IMG/VR virus record: IMGVR_UViG_3300025138_000112
Coordinates: 1-38,032 of that record
DNA from: a virus
Length of the DNA stretch: 38,032 nt
Reading direction: 5' to 3' (one strand)
Shown here: positions 14,436 through 21,270 of the stretch, piece by piece
How the letters are laid out: every line of letters starts with the position of its first letter
Numbering within the stretch: the first letter of the stretch is position 1
Made by a program: the position numbers and the translations under genes
Notes under the pieces: model-generated
Told to the model about the DNA's origin: nothing
What the model saw: the letters and a program-made list of their open reading frames with translations, nothing else
Database searches by the model: none

Positions 14436-14458
14436 GCCAGACAGGGTTGCGGTACACT
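14430..14458 (+). promoter_or_regulatory. Rightward promoter, copy B
   Basis: TTGACA (14430-14435), 17-nt spacer, TACACT (14453-14458). It lies 44 nt upstream of the start at 14502 and would drive the long run of small genes that follows. Same upstream palindrome as copy A, so both are probably controlled together. Confidence 0.75.
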
Positions 14459-14501
14459 TCTCAGCGACAACAACGAATGATTAATCATAAAGGAGATAAT
14501 T

Positions 14502-14618
14502 ATGGATGACAATGAACATGAAGAACTTATGAATTATCTTGAGTCTTTAGAGGCTTTAGAGGAAGCCGATAAAGAACTTCAGGAAACACTGGGTTACATA
14601 CTTGACATAACCAATTAG
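14502..14618 (+). CDS. 38-aa acidic peptide
   Basis: An ORF starting MDDNEHEELMNYLESLEALE, with AAGGAGATAATT directly upstream. Almost all charged residues are acidic, forming one amphipathic helix. The TAG is followed at once by the AGGAGG of the next gene. The good ribosome binding site, the exact fit between promoter B and the next gene, and a strong acidic bias support it. Acidic mini-proteins in phage early regions often mimic DNA or inhibit host enzymes, but that is only a possibility here. Confidence 0.6.
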   Translation: MDDNEHEELMNYLESLEALEEADKELQETLGYILDITN

Positions 14619-14627
14619 GAGGTAATC

Positions 14628-14822
14628 ATGGAAATTAATATACATAAAGTAACTAAAATTGAAATTAAAAAGCGACAGGATTTGTCAACATTTTCAACAA
14701 GAGATATCATTATTCATAGTAAAGAATATGATTGTGACACAGGAAAATATATTGATAGGACATTAGACTTGAATTGTTATTTATCAGATAAATCAGTATC
14801 AAAGCTCGTTTACACAGACTAG
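14628..14822 (+). CDS. Small early protein, function unknown
   Basis: 64 aa, starting MEINIHKVTKIEIKKRQDLS, preceded by AGGAGGTAATC. Beta-strand-like alternation (KVTKIEIKK, RDIIIHSKEYD, RTLDLNCYLS). No family recognised. Second gene after promoter B. Confidence 0.65.
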   Translation: MEINIHKVTKIEIKKRQDLSTFSTRDIIIHSKEYDCDTGKYIDRTLDLNCYLSDKSVSKLVYTD

Positions 14823-14889
14823 AATTTAAGCGTGAGCATCGCTTCAAAACTGCTCAATTAATATTAACTTATATCATTGGAGATAGACT

Positions 14890-15309
14890 ATGAAGATTAC
14901 ATATTCAAAGAAAGGCAGTAAGACAACCACAGCAATTAGTGATGCACCTTATGCAGTCAAGGCTGTATGGCACAAAGCAAACTCATTAGGCATTAACATT
15001 GTCAGGGTACGTAGTGCAAAGGAACGCTATGAGGTTACTAAGGGTGAGACTTTTGTAGGTTGGCATGGTGGTAAGACATCATTGTACAAGCAACGTGAGA
15101 ACCCTTCTAAGCCATTGTTTTTTAAAAGAAAGATTGCTTTGGGTAAAGAAAACCGAGGTATGCAAGTGCTTGAGATTTCTACTGACATGGATGCTCAACA
15201 GACTTTTGATGTGATTGATGACTTTGAGTACAACACTTCAATGACTTTCTTCCAGAGATTAGTCATGAATTTCAATAGACTGATGACTGGTAAGCCTTTG
15301 ATATCTTAG
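14890..15309 (+). CDS. Early protein, function unknown
   Basis: 139 aa, basic, starting MKITYSKKGSKTTTAISDAP with TTGGAGATAGACT upstream. It contains RVRSAKERYEVTKGETFVGW in the first half, and an acidic, aromatic second half (MDAQQTFDVIDDFEYNTSMT) ending FFQRLVMNFNRLMTGKPL. No family recognised; no membrane segment or signal peptide. Confidence 0.65.
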   Translation: MKITYSKKGSKTTTAISDAPYAVKAVWHKANSLGINIVRVRSAKERYEVTKGETFVGWHGGKTSLYKQRENPSKPLFFKRKIALGKENRGMQVLEISTDMDAQQTFDVIDDFEYNTSMTFFQRLVMNFNRLMTGKPLIS

Positions 15310-15368
15310 TTGTTATGTGCTAGGTATCACAGTAAAGTGCCTCTTTAATTTTTATAATGGAGATTAGT

Positions 15369-15623
15369 ATGAGTAACATAGAAAAAGAAGTATTGTTATC
15401 TAAACTTGCTAGTGATGTAGTAGACTTATGGATACTACCAGAACGTGATGATTTGTTAGAAGATTGTATTGATGAAATTAGTTATGACTATTTGTTTTAT
15501 AATGGTACAATGCATGTGAAAGACCTTATTATTATATGGTTACAAAAGAAATTGTTTATTGCTAATCCTTTATCAAGTAAAGATGTAGATAGAATGGCAA
15601 AAGATTATGGTGAAAATTCATAA
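15369..15623 (+). CDS. Small acidic early protein, function unknown
   Basis: 84 aa from ATG 15369, which has GGAG at 6-nt spacing; an in-frame ATG at 15357 contains that ribosome binding site and is less likely. The sequence is acidic and aromatic (VVDLWILPERDDLLEDCIDE, YDYLFYNGTMHVKDLIIIWL). No family recognised. Confidence 0.6.
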   Translation: MSNIEKEVLLSKLASDVVDLWILPERDDLLEDCIDEISYDYLFYNGTMHVKDLIIIWLQKKLFIANPLSSKDVDRMAKDYGENS

Positions 15624-15632
15624 GGAGGTAAT

Positions 15633-15812
15633 ATGAATATAGATTTGACGGTTGAAATTAAAAGAGAAGTGGGTGATATGATAGAAGGTGCTTTACAGTA
15701 TGGTGAAGGCGGTGATTATAGAGCTACTATCAGAAATGCAAAAGACTTAGAAGAATTAAAAACTATACTATCTGGTATGGTTGATGAGCTTTTGGATATA
15801 AGGAGATATTAA
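15633..15812 (+). CDS. 59-aa small early protein
   Basis: ORF starting MNIDLTVEIKREVGDMIEGA with AAGGAGGTAAT directly before the ATG at 15633 and a stop one base before the gp88-like gene. It continues YGEGGDYRATIRNAKDLEEL and ends in a helix. The strong ribosome binding site and tight fit between neighbours support it. Its own last codons supply the AAGGAG for the next gene. Function unknown. Confidence 0.65.
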   Translation: MNIDLTVEIKREVGDMIEGALQYGEGGDYRATIRNAKDLEELKTILSGMVDELLDIRRY

Positions 15813-15813
15813 T

Positions 15814-16524
15814 ATGAGTTATAGTTTATTGAGTTTTAGTAACCCAAAGATTCTAAAGGGCAGGAATGTATATTCTGAGTACTTAAGTGCGATACTGCAC
15901 TTGAGTCCAATCAATACAAAGATATGTCCTTATCAAGATATTGCAGGGTGCAAGGAAGCCTGTCTTAATACAGCAGGTAGGGGTGGCATTATAAAGAAGG
16001 GTGAAACCACTAATGTCATACAGTTAGCCAGAGAACGTAAGACTAAATTGTATTTAGAAGCTAGAGATATCTTCATGTCTTACCTGATTGCAGACATACA
16101 AAAGTTTGTGAGATACTGTGGTAAAAAAGATAAGCTTCCTTGCTTGAGACTCAATGGTACTAGTGACATACAATGGGAGCATATCAAGATTGATGGACAG
16201 AATATCTTTGAGATGTTCCCTGATGTACAGTTCTATGACTATACTAAGATACCTACAAGAAAGGTTGAGCAGTATAAAAACTATCATCTAACATGGAGTT
16301 ACAGCGAAGCAAGTAGTAAGTATGCTCAGTACTTTGACACTATTAAATACAATATCGCAGTAGTATTCAAGGGCACGATGCCTATCCATTACAAAGGCAG
16401 GGAAGTTATTGATGGTGACATCAGTGATATTAGATTTAAGGACAAGCCCAATGTAGTTGTTGGACTTAAAGCAAAGGGTAAGGCACGACAGGATATGTCA
16501 GGCTTTGTAATTCATACAGCATAG
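15814..16524 (+). CDS. gp88-like protein
   Basis: 236 aa. The N-terminal half reads SFSNPKILKGRNVYSEYLSA, then LSPINTKICPYQDIAGCKEA, CLNTAGRGG, and later LPCLRLNGTSDIQW, FYDYTKIPTRK and LTWSYSE. The order of a K-x-G--Y-T/S-E-LSP start, the C-x7-C-x3-C cysteine set, the GRGG motif, the RLNGTSD core and the FYDYTK motif corresponds to the gene product 88 family first named in mycobacteriophages (from memory, Pfam GP88). Its biochemical function is not known. The cysteines (near residues 38-50) could bind a metal. Located in the early operon, consistent with other phages. Confidence 0.8.
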   Translation: MSYSLLSFSNPKILKGRNVYSEYLSAILHLSPINTKICPYQDIAGCKEACLNTAGRGGIIKKGETTNVIQLARERKTKLYLEARDIFMSYLIADIQKFVRYCGKKDKLPCLRLNGTSDIQWEHIKIDGQNIFEMFPDVQFYDYTKIPTRKVEQYKNYHLTWSYSEASSKYAQYFDTIKYNIAVVFKGTMPIHYKGREVIDGDISDIRFKDKPNVVVGLKAKGKARQDMSGFVIHTA

Positions 16525-16535
16525 GAGATATAATA

Positions 16536-16841
16536 ATGAATGACATAAAACTAACTGATGAAGAAGCAGATAAGCTTAACGAAGAATACGAGAAGGAAGA
16601 ATATAAACCCAAGTATATAGAAGTTATATATGAAGCGGCTATAACATTTGACCTCGATGAATTATTAATTGACTGGGATGATGTGTCAGATTACTGGGTG
16701 AAGTGGGGTACATTGCATGTTAAGTTTAACGATGGTAGCTTAAGAGAATATGATGGAGACATAGGCGACCCTGATTATAAATGGGGTATAGCCCAACACA
16801 TTCTTGATAGAGATTATAATTTACTAGGAGACTATAACTAA
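16536..16841 (+). CDS. Acidic early protein, function unknown
   Basis: 101 aa, starting MNDIKLTDEEADKLNEEYEK, with AGGAGATATAATA before the ATG. Strongly acidic, rich in D, E, W and Y (ELLIDWDDVSDYWVKWGTLH; SLREYDGDIGDPDYKW). No family recognised. It overlaps the next gene by one base. The acidic surface suggests a DNA mimic or inhibitor as one option among many. Confidence 0.6.
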   Translation: MNDIKLTDEEADKLNEEYEKEEYKPKYIEVIYEAAITFDLDELLIDWDDVSDYWVKWGTLHVKFNDGSLREYDGDIGDPDYKWGIAQHILDRDYNLLGDYN

Positions 16842-17035
16842 TGTTAGAAATTATTGCAGTTATATTAGGTACGACAGGCTTTATCTTTCTTATGTGGGGT
16901 GCTTGCCTTATGGTTAGTGACTCTCAAAAGTTATATCATTACAAGAAAGAATTAAAAGAAAAGTATCCTGATTTAAATAGAGAACAGATTAACTTAATAG
17001 CTGAGATGTATTTGGAGGATAACGAACATGAGTAA
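16841..17035 (+). CDS. Small single-pass membrane protein
   Basis: 64 aa. Residues 2-25 are hydrophobic (LEIIAVILGTTGFIFLMWGA followed by CLMV), a transmembrane anchor, followed by a charged cytoplasmic-type helix (YHYKKELKEKYPDLNREQIN). The ATG overlaps the upstream TAA by one base and the stop overlaps the next gene by 8 nt. Function unknown. Confidence 0.6.
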   Translation: MLEIIAVILGTTGFIFLMWGACLMVSDSQKLYHYKKELKEKYPDLNREQINLIAEMYLEDNEHE

Positions 17036-17489
17036 AATGTTATGTGGTATAAGCGATGACCCTTATAATGATTATAGTGATTACATTGAAGGTACTGGAG
17101 TTTATAAACAAAGAAGAGAAGAACTAGAGTATTGTATTCAGAGTGAAGATATATTTGAGGAGGCAGGTGCTAAGTTATTAGAGGCAGACATTCTTTTAAC
17201 ACATACCATGCTACATAAATCTATTATGGATGCCAATCAAAGTGTCATTATTTTGACAGGTGTAATAGGTATAGACTATAAAGAGATGCAAGCAGGAGAT
17301 AAGCACAGCTTACCTGCTATCTTCTATGATGGCACACCTTCACAGATTAATTTTTATAAGACTAAGCGTGGTGACAAACGCCTGTCTGTTAAGAATTTAA
17401 AATCACAGGCTAGTGTAGGTCAGAGACTTATTATTAATTTAGATTGTGATATAGATATGAAAGATATAATAACCTTGGAGGTAATATGA
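17028..17489 (+). CDS. Early protein, function unknown
   Basis: 153 aa, starting MSKMLCGISDDPYNDYSDYI, with GGAGGATAACGAAC upstream inside the preceding gene. The middle is helical (DIFEEAGAKLLEADILLTHT); the last third alternates like beta strands (SQINFYKTKRGDKRLSVKNL). No family recognised. Overlaps the DUF3846-like gene by 4 nt (ATGA). Confidence 0.6.
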   Translation: MSKMLCGISDDPYNDYSDYIEGTGVYKQRREELEYCIQSEDIFEEAGAKLLEADILLTHTMLHKSIMDANQSVIILTGVIGIDYKEMQAGDKHSLPAIFYDGTPSQINFYKTKRGDKRLSVKNLKSQASVGQRLIINLDCDIDMKDIITLEVI

Positions 17490-17830
17490 AAGCGATACTT
17501 ATAAACCCATTCGATGAAACAATTAAAGAGGCGGTGTACTCTGGTAATTACAAAGAGATATACGACTTGATTGATTGTAGAACTTTTACTGTAGTCAGGC
17601 TTAACAACGTAGATGATATGTATCTTGATGATGAAGGGTTACTTATGGACAATAGGTACTTTACTATTGGCAATAGAAACTATGCAGGTCGTGCTTTGAT
17701 TATGTCCCATGATGATATGGGAGATACCAAAGGTACAGAGTTGACTGTACAAGACATAGAAAGTGTGGTACACTGGTTGCCTGAAGGACACAGAGAGACT
17801 CCTCATATGGAGTTCACAGCTTGGAACTAA
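17486..17830 (+). CDS. DUF3846-like protein
   Basis: 114 aa starting MKAILINPFDETIKEAVYSG. The arrangement of an N-terminal 'KAILI-P' strand, 'NYKEIYDLIDCRTFTVVRL', 'DDMYLDDEGLL' and 'YAGRALIMSHDDMGD' matches the DUF3846 family as I remember it: a small domain frequent in phage and plasmid genomes, of unknown function. AGGTAATATG provides the ribosome binding site. Confidence 0.7.
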   Translation: MKAILINPFDETIKEAVYSGNYKEIYDLIDCRTFTVVRLNNVDDMYLDDEGLLMDNRYFTIGNRNYAGRALIMSHDDMGDTKGTELTVQDIESVVHWLPEGHRETPHMEFTAWN

Positions 17831-17831
17831 T

Positions 17832-18095
17832 ATGAATTCAAAACAGATTAAGAAACTTAGAAAGAAAGTTAAGCCCATACAAGTTGAGTGGTTGCGTACC
17901 CTATTGCCTGAAGACCAAGCGGAAACTATTACTGTTGATACAGTTGAGGGATTACTTCCCGAACAGACACACGCCTTTGGTCAAGGACAATTACACATCT
18001 CATACATGACAGACAAATGGATTATGAAATATCTTAAACAACATCCAGACATTGACACCTTTGATGAATTGATAAAGGTATCTAAACATGGATGA
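17832..18095 (+). CDS. Small early protein, function unknown
   Basis: 87 aa from ATG 17832 (MNSKQIKKLRKKVKPIQVEW), one base after the previous stop. Basic N-terminus, then LLPEDQAETITVDTVEGLLP and YMTDKWIMKYLKQHPDIDTF. No family recognised. Overlaps the next gene by 8 nt. Confidence 0.6.
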   Translation: MNSKQIKKLRKKVKPIQVEWLRTLLPEDQAETITVDTVEGLLPEQTHAFGQGQLHISYMTDKWIMKYLKQHPDIDTFDELIKVSKHG

Positions 18096-18354
18096 GTATA
18101 TTGTTGAGGTGGTGATAGATAATCACAGAGAATTCATTAAAACTTTTGGTAACTCAGTGTACTCTGTTATTGATACTGTTATAATGATGCCCTCAGTCGA
18201 GGCTATCCTTTCACTTAAACGAGTGTTCGATAGTAAGACATGGGACGTTGACGGTTTAGATGTAGAGAACATGAGAGAAATGCGTGAAGAAATAGATAAC
18301 GAAGCATTGGTTGAGGCGTTCCAAGGCTATGCTGACGAACCAACAATACATTGA
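18088..18354 (+). CDS. Small acidic early protein, function unknown
   Basis: 88 aa, starting MDEYIVEVVIDNHREFIKTF. Beta-strand start, then helices with an acidic C-terminus (LDVENMREMREEIDNEALVE). No family recognised. Tightly packed between neighbours (8-nt overlap upstream, 8-nt gap downstream). Confidence 0.6.
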   Translation: MDEYIVEVVIDNHREFIKTFGNSVYSVIDTVIMMPSVEAILSLKRVFDSKTWDVDGLDVENMREMREEIDNEALVEAFQGYADEPTIH

Positions 18355-18362
18355 GGACACAC

Positions 18363-18527
18363 ATGAATAAAGACTACGGTTATATATGTTTGATTGTAAT
18401 TCTAATTATAGGATTCAATGTACATTTAACAAATGAAAAGGATAGAATCTATCAAGCATGTTATGATATAATAGATAGTGCTTCAGCGTTAGAAGAACAT
18501 TATAGTAAAGAAAATTCAGGAGAATAA
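18363..18527 (+). CDS. 54-aa small membrane protein
   Basis: ORF starting MNKDYGYICLIVILIIGFNV: a hydrophobic N-terminal segment (residues 6-20), then a charged helix (THLTNEKDRIYQ-type) ending in EEHYSKENSGE. The start is preceded by GAGGACACAC and the last codons contain AGGAGAATAAT, the ribosome binding site for the next gene, which starts one base after the stop. Probably a signal-anchor inner-membrane peptide. Function unknown. Confidence 0.55.
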   Translation: MNKDYGYICLIVILIIGFNVHLTNEKDRIYQACYDIIDSASALEEHYSKENSGE

Positions 18528-18528
18528 T

Positions 18529-18738
18529 ATGGATGAAGGATTTGTAAGACTAACAGAAGATGAGTATAGATATTTCTGTAATTGGATTGCTAAACACACA
18601 CAAGAACTATACGAAAACAAAGTAGGCTATGAGGCACGATGGACTCTTGACCCTAAAGTTTTCTATGTAAAACTGTTAGATGAAGGTCTCTATTCCATAG
18701 ATGAAATAATGCTTGACATCCGCAAAGAGATGGTGTAA
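18529..18738 (+). CDS. Small early protein, function unknown
   Basis: 69 aa, starting MDEGFVRLTEDEYRYFCNWI, with AGGAGAATAAT before the ATG. Rich in charged and aromatic residues. No family recognised. Its last 26 bases contain the promoter for the replication genes. Confidence 0.6.
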   Translation: MDEGFVRLTEDEYRYFCNWIAKHTQELYENKVGYEARWTLDPKVFYVKLLDEGLYSIDEIMLDIRKEMV

Positions 18739-18741
18739 CAT
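18713..18741 (+). promoter_or_regulatory. Promoter for the ssb/replication operon
   Basis: TTGACA (18713-18718) inside GCTTGACA, 17-nt spacer, TAACAT (18736-18741, four of six consensus bases). The same GCTTGACA core is found in the 12123, 13894 and 14430 promoters. It lies at the end of a gene, about 145 nt before the ssb start. Confidence 0.6.
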
Positions 18742-18898
18742 GTGCAACATGACGATGAGCAACCAAAGAACTTTAAGCCCTCTATCTCCAAATAATAAAC
18801 TATTTGGTTTGGCTTCAGTCCACAACTCTGGGAGTAGTTGGCTCGACAACTCCCTTAATTTATTAACCAACATCATAGGAGAAGAATATGATTATTGA
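18740..18898 (+). other. Leader before ssb with hairpin, or a 52-codon ORF
   Basis: A frame from ATG 18740 (MCNMTMSNQRTLSPLSPNNK) is open to TGA at 18898 and overlaps ssb by 11 nt, but has no ribosome binding site, and the promoter at 18713-18741 would start RNA after its ATG. A hairpin GGGA...GTTG/CAAC-TCCC (about 18830-18853) lies just before the ssb ribosome binding site AGGAGAAGAAT. An untranslated leader is more likely than a gene; a start at a later ATG (18755) stays possible. Confidence 0.4.
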
Positions 18899-19301
18899 CG
18901 GAACGGCGTATTGGGCAAATATTAAAACACCCAATACAACATTTGAACCCATGTACACAGTCAACCTTGTAGTTGATGAAGCAACAGCTAACGACTTTGC
19001 GGCACGTGGACACACCATTAAGCAGATGGATGAAGGTTCTGCTATCGTAGTTAAGCGTAAGATAAATGGTCCTAACGGAATGGTTAGGTCTGCACCTCGA
19101 TTGCTTGACCAAAACAAACAGGAAGTTAATCTTGCTGTGGGTAATGGCTCTAAGGTTAGAGTCCAATGTAACGAATACGCTTGGGAGTATGCAGGTAAGG
19201 CAGGTAAAAGTCTCGACTTACAAGCTGTCCAAATCGTAGACCTCGTTGAATACAAAGCCGAGGACGGCTCTGAGTTCTTTGATGAAGGAGAGGAGTTTTA
19301 A
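18888..19301 (+). CDS. ssDNA-binding protein, T7 gp2.5-like
   Basis: 137 aa. OB-fold-like strands (GTAYWANIKTPNTTFEPMYT followed by VNLVVDEATANDF, GSAIVVKRKINGPNG, SKVRVQCNEYAWEYAGKAGK and LDLQAVQIVDL) and an acidic tail ending EFFDEGEEF with a C-terminal phenylalanine, the hallmark by which gp2.5-class proteins contact DNA polymerase and helicase. It coats single-stranded DNA at the fork and helps annealing. It heads the replication operon and is spaced 1 nt from the next gene. Confidence 0.85.
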   Translation: MIIDGTAYWANIKTPNTTFEPMYTVNLVVDEATANDFAARGHTIKQMDEGSAIVVKRKINGPNGMVRSAPRLLDQNKQEVNLAVGNGSKVRVQCNEYAWEYAGKAGKSLDLQAVQIVDLVEYKAEDGSEFFDEGEEF

Positions 19302-19302
19302 A

Positions 19303-19548
19303 ATGATTGTTAGTATTAAGAATGATGATGGTGTTACATCTTATGATGTAGCTAAGATTGAAGATGAACAAGCTAGGGCAAATGCTAATGTTACAATTAG
19401 TAAAGTGTCTCAGTTAGAAGTAGTCATGGAAGCGTTGAGCTTTGCTAGTGCGACACATAGAGGTAACCTTGAAAAGTTATTTGCTGATACCCCCGAAGCA
19501 TTAGTTGAACAAGAAGAAGAAGAGGTAGTCGATACTGATTCTGAATAA
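19303..19548 (+). CDS. Small acidic protein in the replication operon
   Basis: 81 aa from ATG 19303 (MIVSIKNDDGVTSYDVAKIE); ribosome binding site AGGAGAGGAG within the ssb end. The C-terminus is very acidic (EQEEEEVVDTDSE). Helical centre (VTISKVSQLEVVMEALSFAS). No family recognised; followed by a hairpin. Confidence 0.65.
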   Translation: MIVSIKNDDGVTSYDVAKIEDEQARANANVTISKVSQLEVVMEALSFASATHRGNLEKLFADTPEALVEQEEEEVVDTDSE

Positions 19549-19555
19549 CTTAACA

Positions 19556-19584
19556 GGCTAGGTGTAAAAGCCTAGCCGTTTTCT
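19556..19584 (+). terminator. Hairpin, weak terminator or attenuator
   Basis: GGCTAGG (19556-19562) and CCTAGCC (19571-19577) make a perfect 7-bp stem with an 8-nt loop, followed by GTTTTCT. The short T-run suggests partial termination, which would make ssb RNA more abundant than the helicase and polymerase RNA. Confidence 0.6.
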
Positions 19585-19596
19585 ACTGGAGATAGA

Positions 19597-21270
19597 ATGA
19601 TACAAGAACAAACCCAATTTATTAAACACAAACTACCCTGCCCTGATTGCTCTAGCAGTGACGCTGTATCTCTCAATGAGAATGGCTCTGCTAAATGTTT
19701 TAGCTGTAATACTTTCTTCCCTAACTATGATGGTATTATTAAAGGAGGCACAGTAGTTAATATGACAAACCAATCCAAACCCAAGTCCGACAACACATTC
19801 CTTACATCCTATACTGGTTCTTACGGTGCACTAACCGACAGAGGTATCTCTGAAAAAACAGCAACCAAGTATGGTGTCAAGATTATCAAGGACAGAAACA
19901 ATAACGTAGCTCAACATGTCTACCCATTCTTTAATGGTAGTGAGGTTGTAGGTACTAAGACTAGATACGTAGACAACAAGAACTTTTCTTGCAATGGTAC
20001 ATTTGAAGGCACTGGATTATTCGGTGAACAGCTTCATGGTAATACAGGTGGTAAGTATCTGACCATTACCGAAGGTGAGTGTGATGCTATGGCAGTGGAT
20101 GAACTGTTCCAAGGTAAGTGGGCAGTGGTATCCGTCAAGCGTGGTGCATCATCAGCAGTTAAGGATGTACGTGAAAGCATAGAGTTTGTCGAGTCCTTTG
20201 ACAATGTAGTCTTATGCTTTGACAATGACAAGGCAGGTAAGGAAGCCGCCAAAGCTGTAGCTAAGATACTCAAGCCTAACAAGACTAGAATCATGTCATT
20301 CCCTAACGGCTTCAAAGATGCTAATGAGATGCTCAAGCAGAAGAAATTCACAGAGTTTACTCAAGCATGGTGGAACGCCAAGACATACACACCTTCAGGT
20401 ATCATGGAACTGTCCTCACAAAAGAGTGATTGGTTACATAGAGAAGTAAAGGATAGTGTTGCATACCCTTGGGAAGGACTGAACAAGAAGCTATATGGAA
20501 TGCGTAAGGGTGAGTTAGTTACACTGACAGGTGGTACAGGTCTTGGTAAGTCTAGTGTCACCAGAGAATTAGAACACTGGCTTATCAAAAACACAGAGGA
20601 TAACGTGGGTATCGTAGCCCTTGAAGAGAACTGGTTACGTACTGCTGACGGCATCTTATCCATTGAAGCTAACGATAGAATCTATCTATCTGAGAAGCGT
20701 AAGAATTATTCAGACGAAGCCCTTACGGATTTGTTTGATAAGGCTATCCCTTCTGGTAGAGTATTCATTCACTCACACTTAGGTGCTACCGACATCGATG
20801 ATATCTTTGCCAAGCTTAGATATATTATTGTAGGGTGTGAATGTAAATGGGTAATCGTTGACCACTTACACATGTTAGTTAATGTGTTATCTGAAGGTGA
20901 TGAGAGGCGTGGTATTGACATGCTTATGAATCGCTTGAGGTCTTTGGTAGAAGAGACAGGCGTAGGTATGATACTGGTATCCCACTTACGTAGAGCATCA
21001 GGTGACAAGGGACATGAGCAGGGTATAGAGGTTTCTCTTTCCCACCTCAAAGGTTCAGCAGGTATTGCTCAGTTATCAGACTGTGTGATTGCACTGGAAA
21101 GAAATCAACAGGCAAGTAATCCTGAAGAAGCTAACCTCACCAAGGTGCGTGTACTAAAATCTAGGTACACTGGAGACACAGGATTGGCTTGTGGTCTCCG
21201 ATACAATGCAGATACTGGTAGATTGTTTGAAGTATCTGAGGAGGAAACATTCGACAATGAACAGTTCTAA
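19597..21270 (+). CDS. Primase-helicase, T7 gp4-like
   Basis: 557 aa, bifunctional. The N-terminal zinc ribbon has C15-x2-C18 and C34-x2-C37. A TOPRIM-type primase follows, with YLTITEGECDAMAVDELF and later VVLCFDNDKAGKEAAKAV. The C-terminal RecA/DnaB-type helicase has Walker A GGTGLGKSS (about residue 310), Walker B CKWVIVDHLHMLV, and SHLRRASGDKGHEQG with the QLSDCVIALERNQ segment. It unwinds the fork and primes the lagging strand. Length is close to T7 gp4 (566 aa). It overlaps the DNA polymerase start by 14 nt. Confidence 0.95.
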   Translation: MIQEQTQFIKHKLPCPDCSSSDAVSLNENGSAKCFSCNTFFPNYDGIIKGGTVVNMTNQSKPKSDNTFLTSYTGSYGALTDRGISEKTATKYGVKIIKDRNNNVAQHVYPFFNGSEVVGTKTRYVDNKNFSCNGTFEGTGLFGEQLHGNTGGKYLTITEGECDAMAVDELFQGKWAVVSVKRGASSAVKDVRESIEFVESFDNVVLCFDNDKAGKEAAKAVAKILKPNKTRIMSFPNGFKDANEMLKQKKFTEFTQAWWNAKTYTPSGIMELSSQKSDWLHREVKDSVAYPWEGLNKKLYGMRKGELVTLTGGTGLGKSSVTRELEHWLIKNTEDNVGIVALEENWLRTADGILSIEANDRIYLSEKRKNYSDEALTDLFDKAIPSGRVFIHSHLGATDIDDIFAKLRYIIVGCECKWVIVDHLHMLVNVLSEGDERRGIDMLMNRLRSLVEETGVGMILVSHLRRASGDKGHEQGIEVSLSHLKGSAGIAQLSDCVIALERNQQASNPEEANLTKVRVLKSRYTGDTGLACGLRYNADTGRLFEVSEEETFDNEQF

